A stretch of 64,000 nt of DNA from Fibrobacterota bacterium. Its GTDB lineage: Bacteria; Fibrobacterota; Chitinivibrionia; Chitinivibrionales; Chitinispirillaceae. The position numbers and the translations under genes are program-made. Below the pieces are notes generated by a model. The model saw only the letters and a list, made by a program, of their open reading frames with translations, was not told where the DNA came from and did no database searches. How positions within the stretch are numbered: position 1 is the first letter of the stretch; every line of letters begins with the position of its first letter. Positions 38,401 to 53,400 of the stretch are shown piece by piece. The stretch is from NCBI GenBank assembly GCA_023436205.1, contig JAEZKC010000045.1, forward strand, positions 1-64,000. Direction: 5' to 3'.

Positions 38401-41400
38401 CCCTTCCAATGATCCTGAAAACGAGGATGTTGATGTTATTCTCACAAAGGCAAGACTGAATTATCTTGGATTCAGAGATAATCAGAATAATGAACTGGTT
38501 CTTAATGCCACCGAGGATGCTTCATTTATTGAAGCCATCAAGAATTTTCAAAAGGTATTTCTGAAGAATCCCCAGACCAGCCCTGACGGGAACATCACTA
38601 AAACTAAAGGTGTATGGGGCGGATCTGGAAAAATGCTTTGGGATCTCAATTCACCTCGAATTATAGAGGTAGACGGAATAACCGCCGCAAATGGAAATGT
38701 CACCTCCAATTATGTAAAGGGTTTTGTTGATTCTGTAGACCAAACCTCCTGGAATGTAGTAGGCTACAGCACAACCAGCTTTCTTGAGGAAACTTCAGAG
38801 CTCAATGCTGCTATAAACGGAAAATGTACATTTAAGGTATCAGCTAATTCCGGGCAGCTGGCAAACGCGGTCAATGCCTATTTCACCGCTGATGCTCAGA
38901 CTGCTGCCACTCATGCCGGCAGCGCTGTAACTATCAGGAAAGTGTATGTCAACAGCAGCGTGACAGCTGCATCTATTACCAGCAATGCATCTTTGAAGGC
39001 AAAAATTGTGCAGTCAGCGGATGTTGCTGTTGGAGAATTTATCGTTGACCTTACCGTTTCAAACCTTAACATTGCCCCCACTTACGAAGTCACTGTGGCC
39101 GCAGAAGGGGTAATGCAGCTCCTTGAAAACGAGATGCCTTATTTCATGGAAGATCTCCCGGGGACCGGTGTCCTGCCGCAAATTGGAGGCGGCCCCACCA
39201 ACTGGTTCGATACTCTCTGGTACTATGAAAATCCCACTCCTCTTGACCCCGGACTCTTCAAAACCTTCAGCACATCAGCTGATGGCAGTGAGGAATTTTC
39301 AGTAAGTAACATTTTTGATTTCAGTTCCTCTCTCTCCTCTTATTTGACACAGGCAAAAGAGCTGGGTGGTGCCACTTATGAGGGAATGGCCAATGCCATC
39401 AAGGAGAGACTGGATTCTGTTCTGTCGATTTTCGAGAACAGTGGTGCCATGGTTGATGTATTCTTTGATAACACGACCCAGGAACTGGTTTTCGATATAG
39501 ATATTGACGTTTTAAAGAGTGTTAGCACCAATTTTGATTTCGGTTTACTATCAGATAGCTTTAAGGGATCCAAGATCCCAATTGGCCTTGACATCAATTT
39601 CGCAGCTCACTTCAGCTTCGGTCTTCAGCTCGCGGATCTTCTGAATGGAAACTCAGACTCTATCTCTCTGGATGATACCTTCCTCAGAATAGAAAAACTG
39701 GGTATTTTCGGTTCCATAAGCTATGGTGGTGACGGCTATGAAAATCAGACTACTGATGACACCCAGAGCGGTGGTTTGAATATCGGTTCTATTTCTCTAC
39801 ACTCTAAACTCGATACACTTTCACTTGAAATAGGGACACAGTGGAATATTAGAGATGAGAGCGGGGCCACAACAGTTTCTTTCCAGGATATCGTTAATAA
39901 AACAGTCAACTGGTATAATGATTCCACCGCAAAACTCAACGGCGCGCTTCTCCTTACCATGGATGGAGATAACGTTTCAGGAAGCGCGACCCTTTCCCTG
40001 ACTGATGATGATCTCTTCGAGTCCGGCAATACAAACTTTACCATCGATGGTCAAATTACTGTCGACAGCCTTAATATTGGCGATGGCCTGCTTGCACTAG
40101 GTACTACAAAACTTAGCTTCAACAGTGCCACCAAAACTATTACTCTAGAATCAGCATCCGCAAAGTTAAAAGTCGGTGATGATCTTCTTACCATCGATCT
40201 GGAAGATTCCGATGATGCTGACAGCTATGCTGCCATCGGTACATATAATTACGACACTGGAGATTTTAATCTCAATCTGGACCTGTGGGATTTAAACGTG
40301 AAGGGTGTGGTAAGTGCATCAGGTCAGGGGCTGGTCTTTAGCTTCAGTGAAAATTCTGAAGTCTCCGGTCGTGAAATAGTCGGGTTTGAGAACATTGACG
40401 ACCTCACCATTGTGCCTTTGAATAAAACGCTTGATTTTGCAGGTGTGGATACAACTGTTAATGGGCAAACGGTGAAGCGTGCCTTGAGTATTAGAGATAA
40501 TGGGTTCCAGTTTGCCCAGGTTAGCATGGCTTTGACAGAAAGTTTGGAAATCGGTAGTGGCCTGCTGTCAATTAGTAATCCTACTTTGATATTTGAAAAC
40601 ATTATTTACACAAAAGATGCAGCAGGTGTAACCGGAAAAATCAAAATCGATACCACTGCCGCTTCTGTAGACATGGGTGGTGCCATCAAATTGAATATCG
40701 TCGATGGCAGCGATACTAATACTGTTGCTCTTTCCGGTTCCTATGATTTGGCCTCTAAGAAATTCGAGCTGAATGCCGACACTACAACTCTTGATGTAGG
40801 AAACGGCATAATCACATCCACCATTCAGGGTCTTGTCGTTTCGCATTTCTTCGGTGATGATGGAGCGGATCCAAACGAAGAGGTGCTTTCAGTTTCCGGA
40901 AATATTGATCTTACGGTAAAACTTTCTGATACCCTTTCAAAGACTGTAACAGTCGCTGCACAGCAGATGGTGGTAAACGGGCAGAACAAAACTCGCTCGC
41001 TGTCTCTGACTGGAAACACATTCGCACTGGGTAATGCGTCTCTGATATTGACCGATTCCATTAATATCGGATCATTCAGCATTGCAAATCCCAAGCTGGT
41101 ATTGCAGAATTTCATGTATAACAGAGCAACCGATGAGTATGCCGGTAAGCTGGGACTTGCAGCTGAGAGCGCAGGCTTTTCCGGAAATAGTTACGTCGAC
41201 CTGACCATCTCCAAGACAACCGGTGATGCCATCGAAGTACTATATGATCTCAAAGAGGGCGGAGTTACCGGCACTATTGATCGTGTGGATTTTTCTGTAA
41301 AGGGTAGCGATGGCAAGGCGGTATTCCTGGCCAACGCTTCAAACATTGTATTCACTGTAAAGGATGGTAATACATCATTGGATATGTCCAATGTGAATGC

Positions 41401-44400
41401 CACCTTCCCGGATCTTTCTCTGCCCATACAGTCTCTGGGAAAAGTAAGGATTTCAGATGGTACGGTCGTGGTTACCCATAAAGGGGTAGATTATGATCTT
41501 TCCGACGGCGACGATGTTGTTGAATTGCTGAAAGTACTTGGTGAAGGGCTGCTTGGTGGTGATGACGATGTGATTCTCACTCAGGATTCCGTTTCCAAGA
41601 TTCTCACCCTGAAAGATCGCAGTTCTGGTACAGTGAGAGAAACTTATGACCTGGCCTCCATTGGGGACATTCTCACTATTGACATGGGCATTGGTGTCGA
41701 CAGAGTCTCCATTGATTCAAATATTGACATGGGGGGCAAGGATCTCTCCATTGTTTCAGAGTATATCACAGTAAGCAACAAAGAAATTAAAAACGTAGAC
41801 GAATTGATCTTCAATGCTGATTCACAATTTGACATTTCCGCTATTGATATGATCGGGCTTCTCATGGAAGCGTTCAAGGTCGATCTGAACGGGACTTCCA
41901 CAACTGTTGATATCAACTATGATTCACTGATCAACCGTCTGCTTGGTCGCGCAGAGGCTGTGGTTGGTGTAAGCGGGTCCAACATTTCAGCTCGGAAGGT
42001 CAGCTTTACTGCTAATGTCAATGTTTTCGGAGAGCGTACCGGGCTTCTTCCGGTCGACTTCGAAAATGAAGGCGGTGACGCCACCAAATTTAAGCTTCCC
42101 GGTTTGACTACAGCACTGGCTTCTGTTCAGGCGAAGGCTCTGGTGAATGTACTAAATTCGGTGATTACCACTGGAGAAGATTTCCTTATCAGCTCCAACA
42201 CTACTATTAACGTGAAAAACACTGCTGTTGCAGAGGCTCAGGAAGATGGTGAGGAGAACGATGACGACAGTACATCCTATGACGCTGTGGTGGCACTGGC
42301 TATTGTAAACAGCAGATCTATTGCATCTGTATCCGGAACGTCGCAGTTGAATATTACTGGAAATATCACCATCAACGCCTCCAACAATACTACTGTGGAA
42401 AATACAGCCACCGGTCTTCCGGCCGGAAGTGGAAAGGCCTATGGAGGCAGTGTTGGTATACTCTATCTCAATAAGGAAACCGAAGCTACAATTGGTTCCG
42501 ACGTTTCTTTTACACGCAACCCGGCCTCTGTTGAATTGACCGCTGATTCTGTTTCCACGGTGACCAATAATGTGACAGCCGCATCTGGTGGTGCGAAGAA
42601 AAACAATGACAACAATCAGAAGACCATGCAGGATAATGGCGGCGAAACCGGTAGTGGTAAAGTAAATGTGGCGGGAGCAGCCGCAATTACCATCGTAAAC
42701 GATGCCACTCGCGCCACTGCAAATCTGAAGACAGTTCAAACCACTACAGGGGATCTTGCCGTTAATGCAAACAGCAAGAACACGATTACAACCAAAGCTG
42801 ATGGGTCTACAGTTAGTGATTCTGATTCAGACTCCAAGGTGGGTGTGGGTGTTGCAGTAGCTCTGAATGTGGTAAATGCTGACTCTACGGCTTCTGTTGC
42901 AAATATATCAGCCGGCAGTGTAACTGTGGGAGCTGTGAACGATACTACTGTATCAGCAGAATCTATCGCCGGAGCGGGCGGAAACAACGTGGGTATAGCC
43001 GGTTCTGTGGCGGTTAACACAATAGATCAGAACACAAGTGCTTCCGGAACTTCATCTATCAATGTAAGTGGCGGAGAACTCTCTTTTAAATCAGAATCGA
43101 AACTGAACGCTACCGCCAAGGCTTTGCCCAAGGATACCGGCGCCACAGGAGAGAAGGTTGGAATCGGGGCATCATTTGCATTAAACGACCTTAATGTTGA
43201 CACTGTTGCAACTGACAAGGGTTCAACCATTACTGGAAATGTATCCGCCTTGAAGATTGATGCAGACAGTGCAATTACAGCCCATTCTGAAACAAAGGCG
43301 GGAAGCAGTGCTACTGGTGGAAGCGGGGTGGCAATCAGTCCCTCTGTAGCGGTCACAGTAGTACAGTCTGATACGAAAGCTGATCATAATGCGGTTTCGA
43401 CTCCGTCAATTACTGGTGATGTGGCTGTTACCAGTGACAGCTCTGTTACTGCAGTAACCAAGGCTGGAGCATCCGCAGATGGGAAAGTGGCCATCGGGGC
43501 CTCGATCGGTGTTGCGGTAATCAAGGCCAACAATGAAGCTGAACTAGGATCTTCAGTCACCAGCGGCGGCAAGGTAGATGTCACTGCTACAAATAAGATG
43601 AACAGCTTGGTTGATGTGGAAGCGACTCCGCGTTCCGGTGATGGTGACAAGGACAAGAAGTCAGATGAAGAGGCTAATAAGCAGCTTTCAATTACCCGTC
43701 TCTCACCAACAGACAAGCAGAGTGCTAATGCGGACTCCACAACCAGCAATCAGAATAGTGCAGCAAGTTCGGAAGGCGGATCAAATTCCAACCGCGTGGG
43801 AGTGTCAGCAGCTGTTGGTGTCAACGTAGTTACATCCCATAACAGAGCCGAAGTTGTCAACGATGCCGATATCACGGCCTCTGGCGATGTCTCCATTATG
43901 GCTAAAGAAGATGTGGATGTGGTTACACAGGCAGTTGCCCTTTCATTCAACAAGGAAACCGATTCGGGTGCCAAGTTCGGAGCTGGTGTTGGATTGAATG
44001 TTGTTAATAAGACAAACACTGCTTCAGTTTCGGGTGACATTATTGGAAATAATGTAGTTGTTTCGGCGGAAACTGTCGATTCCAACAAATCGGCCGTTCT
44101 GGCGGTAGCAGCTGCGGCAGGGATGGGAGACGGTGTTTCCGTTTCAGTGACTGCTGGTGTAAATGTGGTCAATTCGACAACTTCGGCCACAGTTGATTCT
44201 CAATCGCAAATAGAGTCCAGCGGCAACTCTACTGTGAGCGCCAAAAACGATACCAACATTCAGACTCTGGTACTTGCCGCCGGAGTATCTCAGAACAGTG
44301 CCGGTATCGGAGCTGCAGTCGCAGTGAATGTGCTCAATTCCGATGTGAATGCCAATATTGCAGGTGATGCAGACGCTACTGGAAATGTGACGGTATCGGC

Positions 44401-47400
44401 TGTGAATAATGTGGCTTCTCAGGGGCATAAGTTCAAGGTTTTTAGTGAGCCGGTAATGGGTCAGCAGAATGTAGATATCGAGCTTTCCGGGATGACAGCT
44501 GTTGCCGCAGCCGGAGGCGCATCGCAGGGAAGTGCGGGTGTTGCCGGATCTTTTATCATCAATGCTTATGATCTCAATACTGAAGCAGTCATTGATAAGG
44601 GGGCTGTAATCAGCAGTGATGGCGATGTTGCCGTTTCCTCAGTGTCAAATACCGATCTGAAAAACATCACCGGAACTATAGGGGCTTCTGCAGGTTCTGC
44701 CGGTGTGGGTGCTGGTTGTGAAGTGACCATCCTTAACAAGAACACTTCTGCTGTAATCAGAAACAGCAGTACCGGAACTGGAACAGATCTTTCTGCCGGT
44801 GGAAATGTGAGCGTGACAGCTGATTCTGACGAATCAATGCTCTCCGTTGTTGCGGGGCTGGCGGCTGCAGATTCTGTTGCTGTCGGAGTAAGTGCATCAG
44901 TACTTGTTGTGAATACGACAACAGAAGCTGTGGTAGAAGATGTAACTCAGACAGGTGAGAGTATACGTATTAATTCTAAAGATTTGTCGCTGAAAGCGTC
45001 AGATAATTTCGATTTGACACAGATAGTAGCCGGTGTTTCGGCTTCCGGCAGTGCGGCTGTGGGTGGTGGGGCAGCAGTTCTGGTTCATAATGATGATGTT
45101 AAAGCCCGTATAGGTGATAACACTACAGCTCGCGCAACTGGTTCGGTGCTGGTGGATGCGGAATCAAGTGAGAAAATGGTTCAGGTTGTTGCAAATATTG
45201 CCGCGTCCGGCAGTGCTGCGGTAAGTGGGGCGGCACTGGTGACCAATCTGGATGAAAACACAGAGGCTTCCATAGGTAAGAGCAGTGTGGATGCAAACGG
45301 AGCAGTAACTGTTGCAGCCTCCGATGAAACCGGACAAATCGGGGTGGTTGGGACTGTGGCCGCTTCAGGTGGCGCCGGCGTGGGCTTGGGTGGAAATGTG
45401 GTTGTTATGAATAAAAACACAACTGCTCAAATTGATAGTGGTGCTGTCCTTCGGTCAAGGGCGTCAAACATAATTATTGCAGCCGATTCTGCCGAAAAGG
45501 AAATTGCTATTACAGCCGGTGTGGCCGCAGGTAATGTGGGTGTGGGGCTTAATGCTTCCGTTACAACCGCCAATGTGACAACAAACGCAATCATAGGTAA
45601 TGGCGCCAGAGTACTGGCTAATGACACAGTCTCTGTATCAGCTCACGATGATCTTGATATCGACAAAGTAACGGCAGGCGTTGCAGCTGGTAGTGCAGGT
45701 GTCGGTATGGCAGCTTCGGTTACGGTTATAAATCAGAACACCAATGCCATCATTGATGACAGTGCAGTTGTTACTGGTCTTGGCATCGGTGCGGGTGTAG
45801 CGGTAAATCATGGACGATTCGGAACTCTCAACACTACTCCGGCATCCAGTGCAACAGATGGAAGTACAACAACTCCACTTTCAGTGGAAGGCTACAAGGA
45901 TACCAAGTCTGCAATAGATTTCGATACCATGGCAGGCACCGCTGAAGTGGCTCCGGTATCCGTTGACAAAGATAATGAATCGGCTGCCGCCAGTGACCAC
46001 GATGAAGCGGTTGCCGGTGTTGCGACAAAGAATACTGGTCGCACTGTAAAGGGTGTTGCAGTAACATCCTCTAATAACACTGATATTGTAGATGTCGCTG
46101 CAGGTATCGGTGCCGGGGCGGTTGGGGTATCATTGAATGCCGGGGTTATGGTGATTGACAACTCTTCCCAGGCGGTTATTGACAATGGCGCGCAGATCAA
46201 TACTCTCAACAAGAGTTCTGCTGCCAGCGATCAGGCGGTTACAATTGCAGCAGGTAATAATCTCAATTATACTGCAGTAACTGCGAGCATTGCAGGTGGT
46301 GCTGTTGGAATCGCTCCTGCGGCCAATGTGGCAATTGCCAAACTGACCACTCGTGCAGATGTGAATAATAATGCGGTGGTGGAGGCGAGAACCGGCGGTG
46401 TTCAGATTGCCGCCGAGTCCAATGAGCGACTCCTGGGTGTAAGCTTCGGTGGGGCAGGCGGTGTGGTTGGCATCGGTGGATCTGTTCAGGTGATCCGTGT
46501 TGATAATAATACTGGTGCTTCCATCGGAAACGGAGCCCGTATCACCACCACTGGTGATCTGTCGATTACTGCTATCGACAGTGTAAAGACCACCACTTTC
46601 TCTGGCGGCGTTGCTGGTGGACTCGTAGGAATAGGTGCAACAGTCGGCGTGCTGACTGTTTACAAGAATACTTCGGTAGTCATTGATGGTGATATCAATG
46701 CACGTGATGTAAATGCTTTGGCACAGAACAATGATTTCCTGTTCCAGATTGCAATCGCCGGTGGAGCAGGTCTTGTAGGTGTTGGTGGCGCTATAAGTAT
46801 TATGATTTATGATGCTGATACCAATATGGAAATTGGTATTAATGCAGATATCGATGCTACGGGAACTATATCAATTAAATCTCATTCAATCTCAAGGGTA
46901 AAGTCTTTCACACTGGGTGTGGCCGGAGGGTATGTTGGTGTGGGAGGTGCCGTCAGCGTTGGTAAGATTGCCAACAATACCAATGTTACCATTGAGGGAA
47001 ATCTTACCGCCGACGAAGATATAAACATTACTGCCGATTCCAATGTTGATCTGAAAGCACTTACAATTGCAGGTGCTGGTGGTGCGGTTGCAGTGAGCGC
47101 CGGTGTGGCATCTTGGTCCATTGGTGGATCTGCTGGTACCAGCGCAAATGGTAAGGACGCTCTTGAGGACCCGGATTACCCTGATGCAGAGCGCCCTGAT
47201 GATGATGCAAATAACAAGGCATCACAATCTACAAGTCAAACTGTCGAACTGCTCAATAAGAAACAGAACTCTTCTTCTAATGTCGCTCCTAAATCTACCA
47301 ACGATCAAGATCGGGACAACATTTCAGCGGCAACCGGAAAGGTTTCCTCCAGCAATACTTCTCGTACGCCCCAAACGACATCCGGTACTAATGTGAATAT

Positions 47401-50400
47401 TCTTTCAACTGCCGACATTACTGCCGGACAGGATATAAATGTTACTGCAGATGGTGATGTCGATGTTGAGGAAATGACTCCCTCTATTACCGGCGGTGCA
47501 ATAGCTGTGGGTGGTGCTATCAATATTCTGAACATAGATACAGATGTTAAAGCAAATGTTGGCGGTGTTCTGAGATCGGGTGAAGATACCATCATTGTTT
47601 CCCGTCTGAATGAGAATGTGGAAATGACTGCCATAGGTGGAGAAGGTGGCTTAGTTGCAGTTGGTGCGGCAGTCATTGTGGCAAATGATGACTCTTCTGT
47701 GAGGACCACGATTCTTGCAACAGGCTCAAATCCCAGAAATACAAGTATCAGTGGCCGAAATGTTTCAATCTCTTCCATTCGCAATATTGAATCGTTTGAG
47801 GCAGAGATTATTAAACCGGCAGTTGGAGCAATAGTAGTTGGCGGAAGCTTCATTAAAACCGATATAGCCGATGCCGGAGCAGAAACCCGCATCGGTTCCG
47901 GCGCTCGTGTAAGTGCAACTCAGGATCTGGTGGTTTATTCTGATGCTGAGGAAACCGTTACGAATCATATCGTACCGGTTGCCATAGGGGTAGGAGCTTT
48001 TAACGGTGTAAAATCTGAGATAAACGTGGTAAACTCTGCAAAAGTGAATGTCGAGAGTCTGACTACTCTGACTGGTGATACTGTAATAATCAATGCTTAT
48101 GGTGATCATACTGATAGAGCCTCTATCAACTCCTTGGGAATTGGTGGTGTTAATGCTGGCGTATTCCTCTCAAAAATCACCAACACATCAGATGCCAATG
48201 TTGTCATGGGGGCCACATCCATCACCGGTTCTACAATCAAGATTGGTACTTCAAACAATTTCGATCGCAAGTCTTACAATAAGACAGTGCGTCCTGAGCA
48301 CACGACTATCAACGGAGACTCCTTCAGTGCGGTAGGTGTTGACGTCCACAAGTCGGAAGTCAGCCTGGGTACAGGTAGTTCCAATCGCTTCAGCTCGGAT
48401 GTCACCATTACAGGTAATGCAAAGATTAATGCAGTGAAATCAGTTATTTCATCAGGATCACCAAAGGTCAGCATACTCGCCCAGACAAATATTTACCTCT
48501 ATGAAAAGTCTCATGCTGAATCTGCGTCTCTGCTTGGAAATGTCGCTTCTGTGACATCAAATGTTAATCTCTGGACTTCTTCCACCATAAATATCACCAA
48601 AGATGCAATCTCAGGAAAAGCCGCTGAGATAAACAATACCAGCGGCCAGGTGTCCTTCGCAACGCTTACCAATGCCATGGTTTATAATATTGCCGAGTCT
48701 CACACTAAAGCGATATTATTGACCGTGTCACATGCTGCAGCAAAAACCGTGATGAACGTGAATAACCTGATTACTCTCCAGGATGCAAATGTTAAGGCAA
48801 ATGAGGTGTACATCGCTTCCGGGAGAGTATTGGGAAGCTCTGAATCATTAAGTGGGTATGTAAATATGATACAGAGCAATAACTTTGCTCAGGGATTCGC
48901 CACAGGTACTGTAGGTATACCCACGGTAAAGTCTGAGAACAGTTCCACCGTTACCAATGGTATCAACATTACCGGTTTGTCGGAAGTGAAGTCTTTCGGA
49001 AATGTGACTCTCTCTGCGGAGGCTGGAAAGAATCTCTTCTGGAGTGAATACGAAGTGTGGTCTGGAAACGTGACCATTATCCCGATTTCGGATTTCGAAG
49101 GTGAATTCAAGGTTCTGACACCTCAAACCAGCATCACCATCGGTTCCCAGGCTAAAGTGTCTGCCGGAGTGGATAATGACCAGACAGCATTGTTCCTTAC
49201 TAACGCCCAGGCTCAACAGGCCGGACTTGGTACGAGCGATATTTCAGAACTTACTGCTGCCCAGATTGCAAACATCAATGCTCTTGGTCTTGTAACTCTG
49301 AACACCAACGTTCCCATGTCCGCTGTTCATCTCTCTTGTGATATTGATGTGCCCATAGGTGTTGGTTCTGTTGTCCACCATAATGGCAACTATTACAAAT
49401 ACCAGGGCATCCTTCTGGGATCTTGCGATTTCAGCGACACCTCAACATGGGAAGTGCAGGACAGCGATTTTATCCCACCGTACTTTTTCTACGACGCAGG
49501 CACCGTGACTACCAAGGTTGCTTTACAAATTAATGACTATGTGAGAAGCAATGGAAGCTACTATCGTTACAAGAAGTCACGAGATCTGACAACAGAGAAT
49601 TATGCCAGTTCTCAGTGGAGTGTAACTGCTGATTCGGCAGACATTGCAGTTGCAATGGAATCCAATATTGCAAATGAAATCAAGAACACTCTCAAGTCGA
49701 GCATTATCCTTATTAAACCCAAAGACATGGAAATGCCTCAGCTTTCCTATGTGAATTATAAAAATCTGCTGGAAAGGCGTTTGAGAGAGCTTGATGGGTG
49801 GATTGTTGATCATCGGAATGATTCATCGGCTCTTGCCCGTTATGAAGCAGTAAGACAGATGCTTAACAATCAGCTTGCAGAGTTGCCTTACGAAGAAACG
49901 CGAGTGTTGGGACACGATGGCACATATGTAACTCTCAGAAAGCAGATTACAAATTCGCTTATTGCCTCCTTTGAAGATATTCACGCTTCCAGAGGTTCAG
50001 TAATTGTCAACCTGGACGGCAGCGATGCTTCTGTTAAGAGTGCTGTTACGGCAAAGCGTCTGACTGCTGGAGCCGGCGCAGCAGTTACTATTCGCAATGG
50101 AACACCTGTAAGTCTCGATATCAACAACATCACCATGAAATCCAACAGCAATTTGACCATCGATCCTAATAACGGTGATGCGGTTCTGCTTGAAGGTGGT
50201 GGTATATATCTCAATACAGTGAATATTGGCAGTGCAGGGGCGGCTTCCGGCGGTACTGTGGATATTATTCAGGATGCTGTATCAGCCAATCTTTCGTTTG
50301 GTGGCGTATCCCAACCTCTTCTCACTGATATTTTCGTGAGAGGCACAATACTCAATGAAGCCGGAAAGGTGACGATCATCAACCGGGAAGGATCCATAAA

Positions 50401-53400
50401 TATCACCGGTGAGATAATTGCACAAGAGCAGGAAATCAGCTCCAAAACTTCTGTGAATATTAACGCTCCCGGTTTTTACACAATAGGAGCGAATCCCAAA
50501 GTCCTTACCGAGGATCTCTGGGTTGATCTGGCTAGGGATGGTTCCAAAATTGACGGATTCCCTGGTCAGAGCACGACGAGTGACGACGACTCCAATGAAG
50601 GTGAAAAGTATACCCGTTACGGCGGAACCGTTCGTGCCATGGGCAATATCACCATCATTGCTAATCACATAAATGTGAATGGAACAGTCGAGAGTGGCAT
50701 TTCCGATCTAAAACTGACAGTTGCTCGCAACACAATCTACGGTATTCCTTATGGAAATCCGGTTGTCGTAACACAGGTCAATGGCGGAACTATCACCCGT
50801 GTCGGAGCAGAAGTTCAGTATTCTGTCGATAATTACAAAAAGTCCGTGGAAATTGATGACATAGTCACTCGTAGCGGAAACATTATTCTTTGCGGGGACC
50901 TCTTCAATACCAACGCATCCGGGTCTAACATAAAAATCGCTCACGGATATGCCAATATTCAGATGGTTAATACAACTGAGTATTCCTTAATTGTTAATAA
51001 GATAGACACATCCCGCAAGAATACAGGATCTGTTACTCTGTATGATACGATGCGCGACAAGAGAACGATTTATCGTCATGACAACGGTCAGATCACTCGT
51101 GATGTCTATGATGTTGTTTATGATACAGCAGATCAGCTCTACAAGTATGTAAAGAATGATAGCGAATCATCAACGATTGAGGGAAATAAAACAACCTATA
51201 GACCTTTGGATAATCTGTTCCTAATCTGGGTTGAGGGCCAGGGGGCCGTTGAGACCACGACTGAAAGATGGGAAAAGAAGTCTTTCAATCTAACTCCGGG
51301 ATGGACCAGTTGGGGTGACAGTCTTAATGATTCTATAAAGAAAGACGGGCATCTGGTCAGCTCCGAAACAGTCAAGGTAGGGAATGTCGAACTAAAGAAA
51401 TCCTTAAGTTTGCATCATCTCCAGCCGGGTGATACCGATTTCAATTATCTCAGGAGCAAAGGAGTTTTTGACGAGTCCAACCAGCTTGCCCACAAATACT
51501 ATGGAGAGTTCTCTTCTGTACCTGAAGGAGAGCCCCAGGTTTACATTGCCCCGCCGGAACATCATGGTGGCGGCTGGATGCAGGAGGAAACCTGGGTTAC
51601 CCAGATACAGACCATTAAGGGGTCCACGGAATACTATTCGCACTATCTGTATGGATCAAATGATATCAATGTCGACTTCAGCGGCGGGCATTCCGCAAGC
51701 GATATCAAGATTGAGTCCAAGGGTAATGTGCTCCTGCAGGGAAATGTGATCACACCGGAAAACTCCACCATGCTTGTCAAGTCTGAAGGTGAAGTATCCA
51801 TTGCAGAGAACGTGATTTTCTCAGGCGTAACGCCGGTTATCGAAAATGTTAATCGAGATATCACTCTAAATGTGGTTATTACTGATAAACCGTTGAATGT
51901 AAGTGCCAACGGCAACATTACGATTAATGCCGTGGCAGCTAACGGCAGCACAGCTCCGCTTATAATCGGGGCTGTGAAGAGCGCCAGCGGAACAGTGAGG
52001 ATCAACTCCGCCACGGGAGTTGTAGCCCAGGATGCCAACTCGATTGTACGAGGTGAAAAAGTTTACATTCATGCAGCCAATGGAACCATTGGTGAAGAGA
52101 CACTCGCTCTGAGAGTCGATTCGAACATCCTCGGGAAGAATGCTGGCGGTGTTACGGCATACGCCAAGAGCAATATTTACATGACAGAGACAGATGGTGC
52201 AATGCGGCTTATTAAATATGATCCCAGCTGGAACGGAGCACAGGCTGCAGTGCATTCCATTAACGGAAATGTTACCCTGGCCACAGTCAGCGGAAGCATT
52301 ATCAATGGATTTACCGGATCCCAGACTGCATCTCATGTTCAGGGTAAGAAGATTTCTCTGACCAGCGGAGGCAGCGGTGAAGTTAAGGACCTTCAGGTTG
52401 GTGATCATGATTCTCTTTATGTGAACAGTGCTTCAAACGTCAATCTCAGTTCCAGAGGCGAATTCAAAATCGGCAGTATTGCTTCCGGAGAGCAGGTGAC
52501 ACTTACTGCAGATGGTGACATAATCGATCTTGGTACTGAAACATCAGCAGTTCTTGCTGCAAAGGGCTTGACAATCGATTCCAAGAAAGCAGTACGTGGC
52601 ACAACTGCTGGCAGTGCTTTTGATATCCAGCTTGGAACCGGTTCTGAACTGACAATCGATTCAGGCCTCGATTCCTGGGTCAATCAGGTTGCGCAAAACG
52701 GCGTACTGCGCGGAACTGTTATCATCACTGATGGCCTGAATGTGAAATCCGCCAATTCTTCCGGAAATATCAATGTCTCCACGGAAGAGGGTGACCTGCT
52801 TGTAACAAGAGCAACTGGAAAGAATATCACGCTGAATGCCGCCGGAAGCATCCTCGATGCAACTCCGGATACCACCGGAATTGTTGCCAATGCTGAAACC
52901 ATTGGTGCCGTCGCGGGAGAGGGCAATGTTCTACTATCTGCGGGCGGAAATATCGGTCAGTACGACAATTTCTTTGATGTGAAGGCGATCGGCAATGTGA
53001 CAGCAGTAGCTGCCGGGAACGGATACGTTCAGGGAATTGGTTCACTTTCTGTCATGTCGGCTGTAAGCACCGGCGGAGACTTCGTTCTCCGTACCACCGG
53101 TGATGCCACTATTTACAGTATGACTGCAGTAAATGGAACGGTCGCAGTCGACGCAAATGGGTCCATACTAAATAGCAGATCCGATAGTGGAGATGCCGTG
53201 AGCGCTCTGACAATAGTGCTCAATGCGCAATATGGCACTATCGGCAGTGCATCCAGATCCTTTGCTGTAGACAGTACAAACGGAACTGTAACCGCAGAAG
53301 CCGCAGGTACAGTGTACATGACTGAAAATCAGGGAGTCATGAACATCAACAGCATCAAATCCTTTAATTCAGAAGTTATACTTTCAGCTCGTGATGGAAT

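Noticed and set aside
42152..42739. Long minus-strand frames opposite the giant gene
   Set aside because: They mirror the codon use of the strongly repetitive plus-strand gene, have no ribosome binding sites and no recognisable domains.
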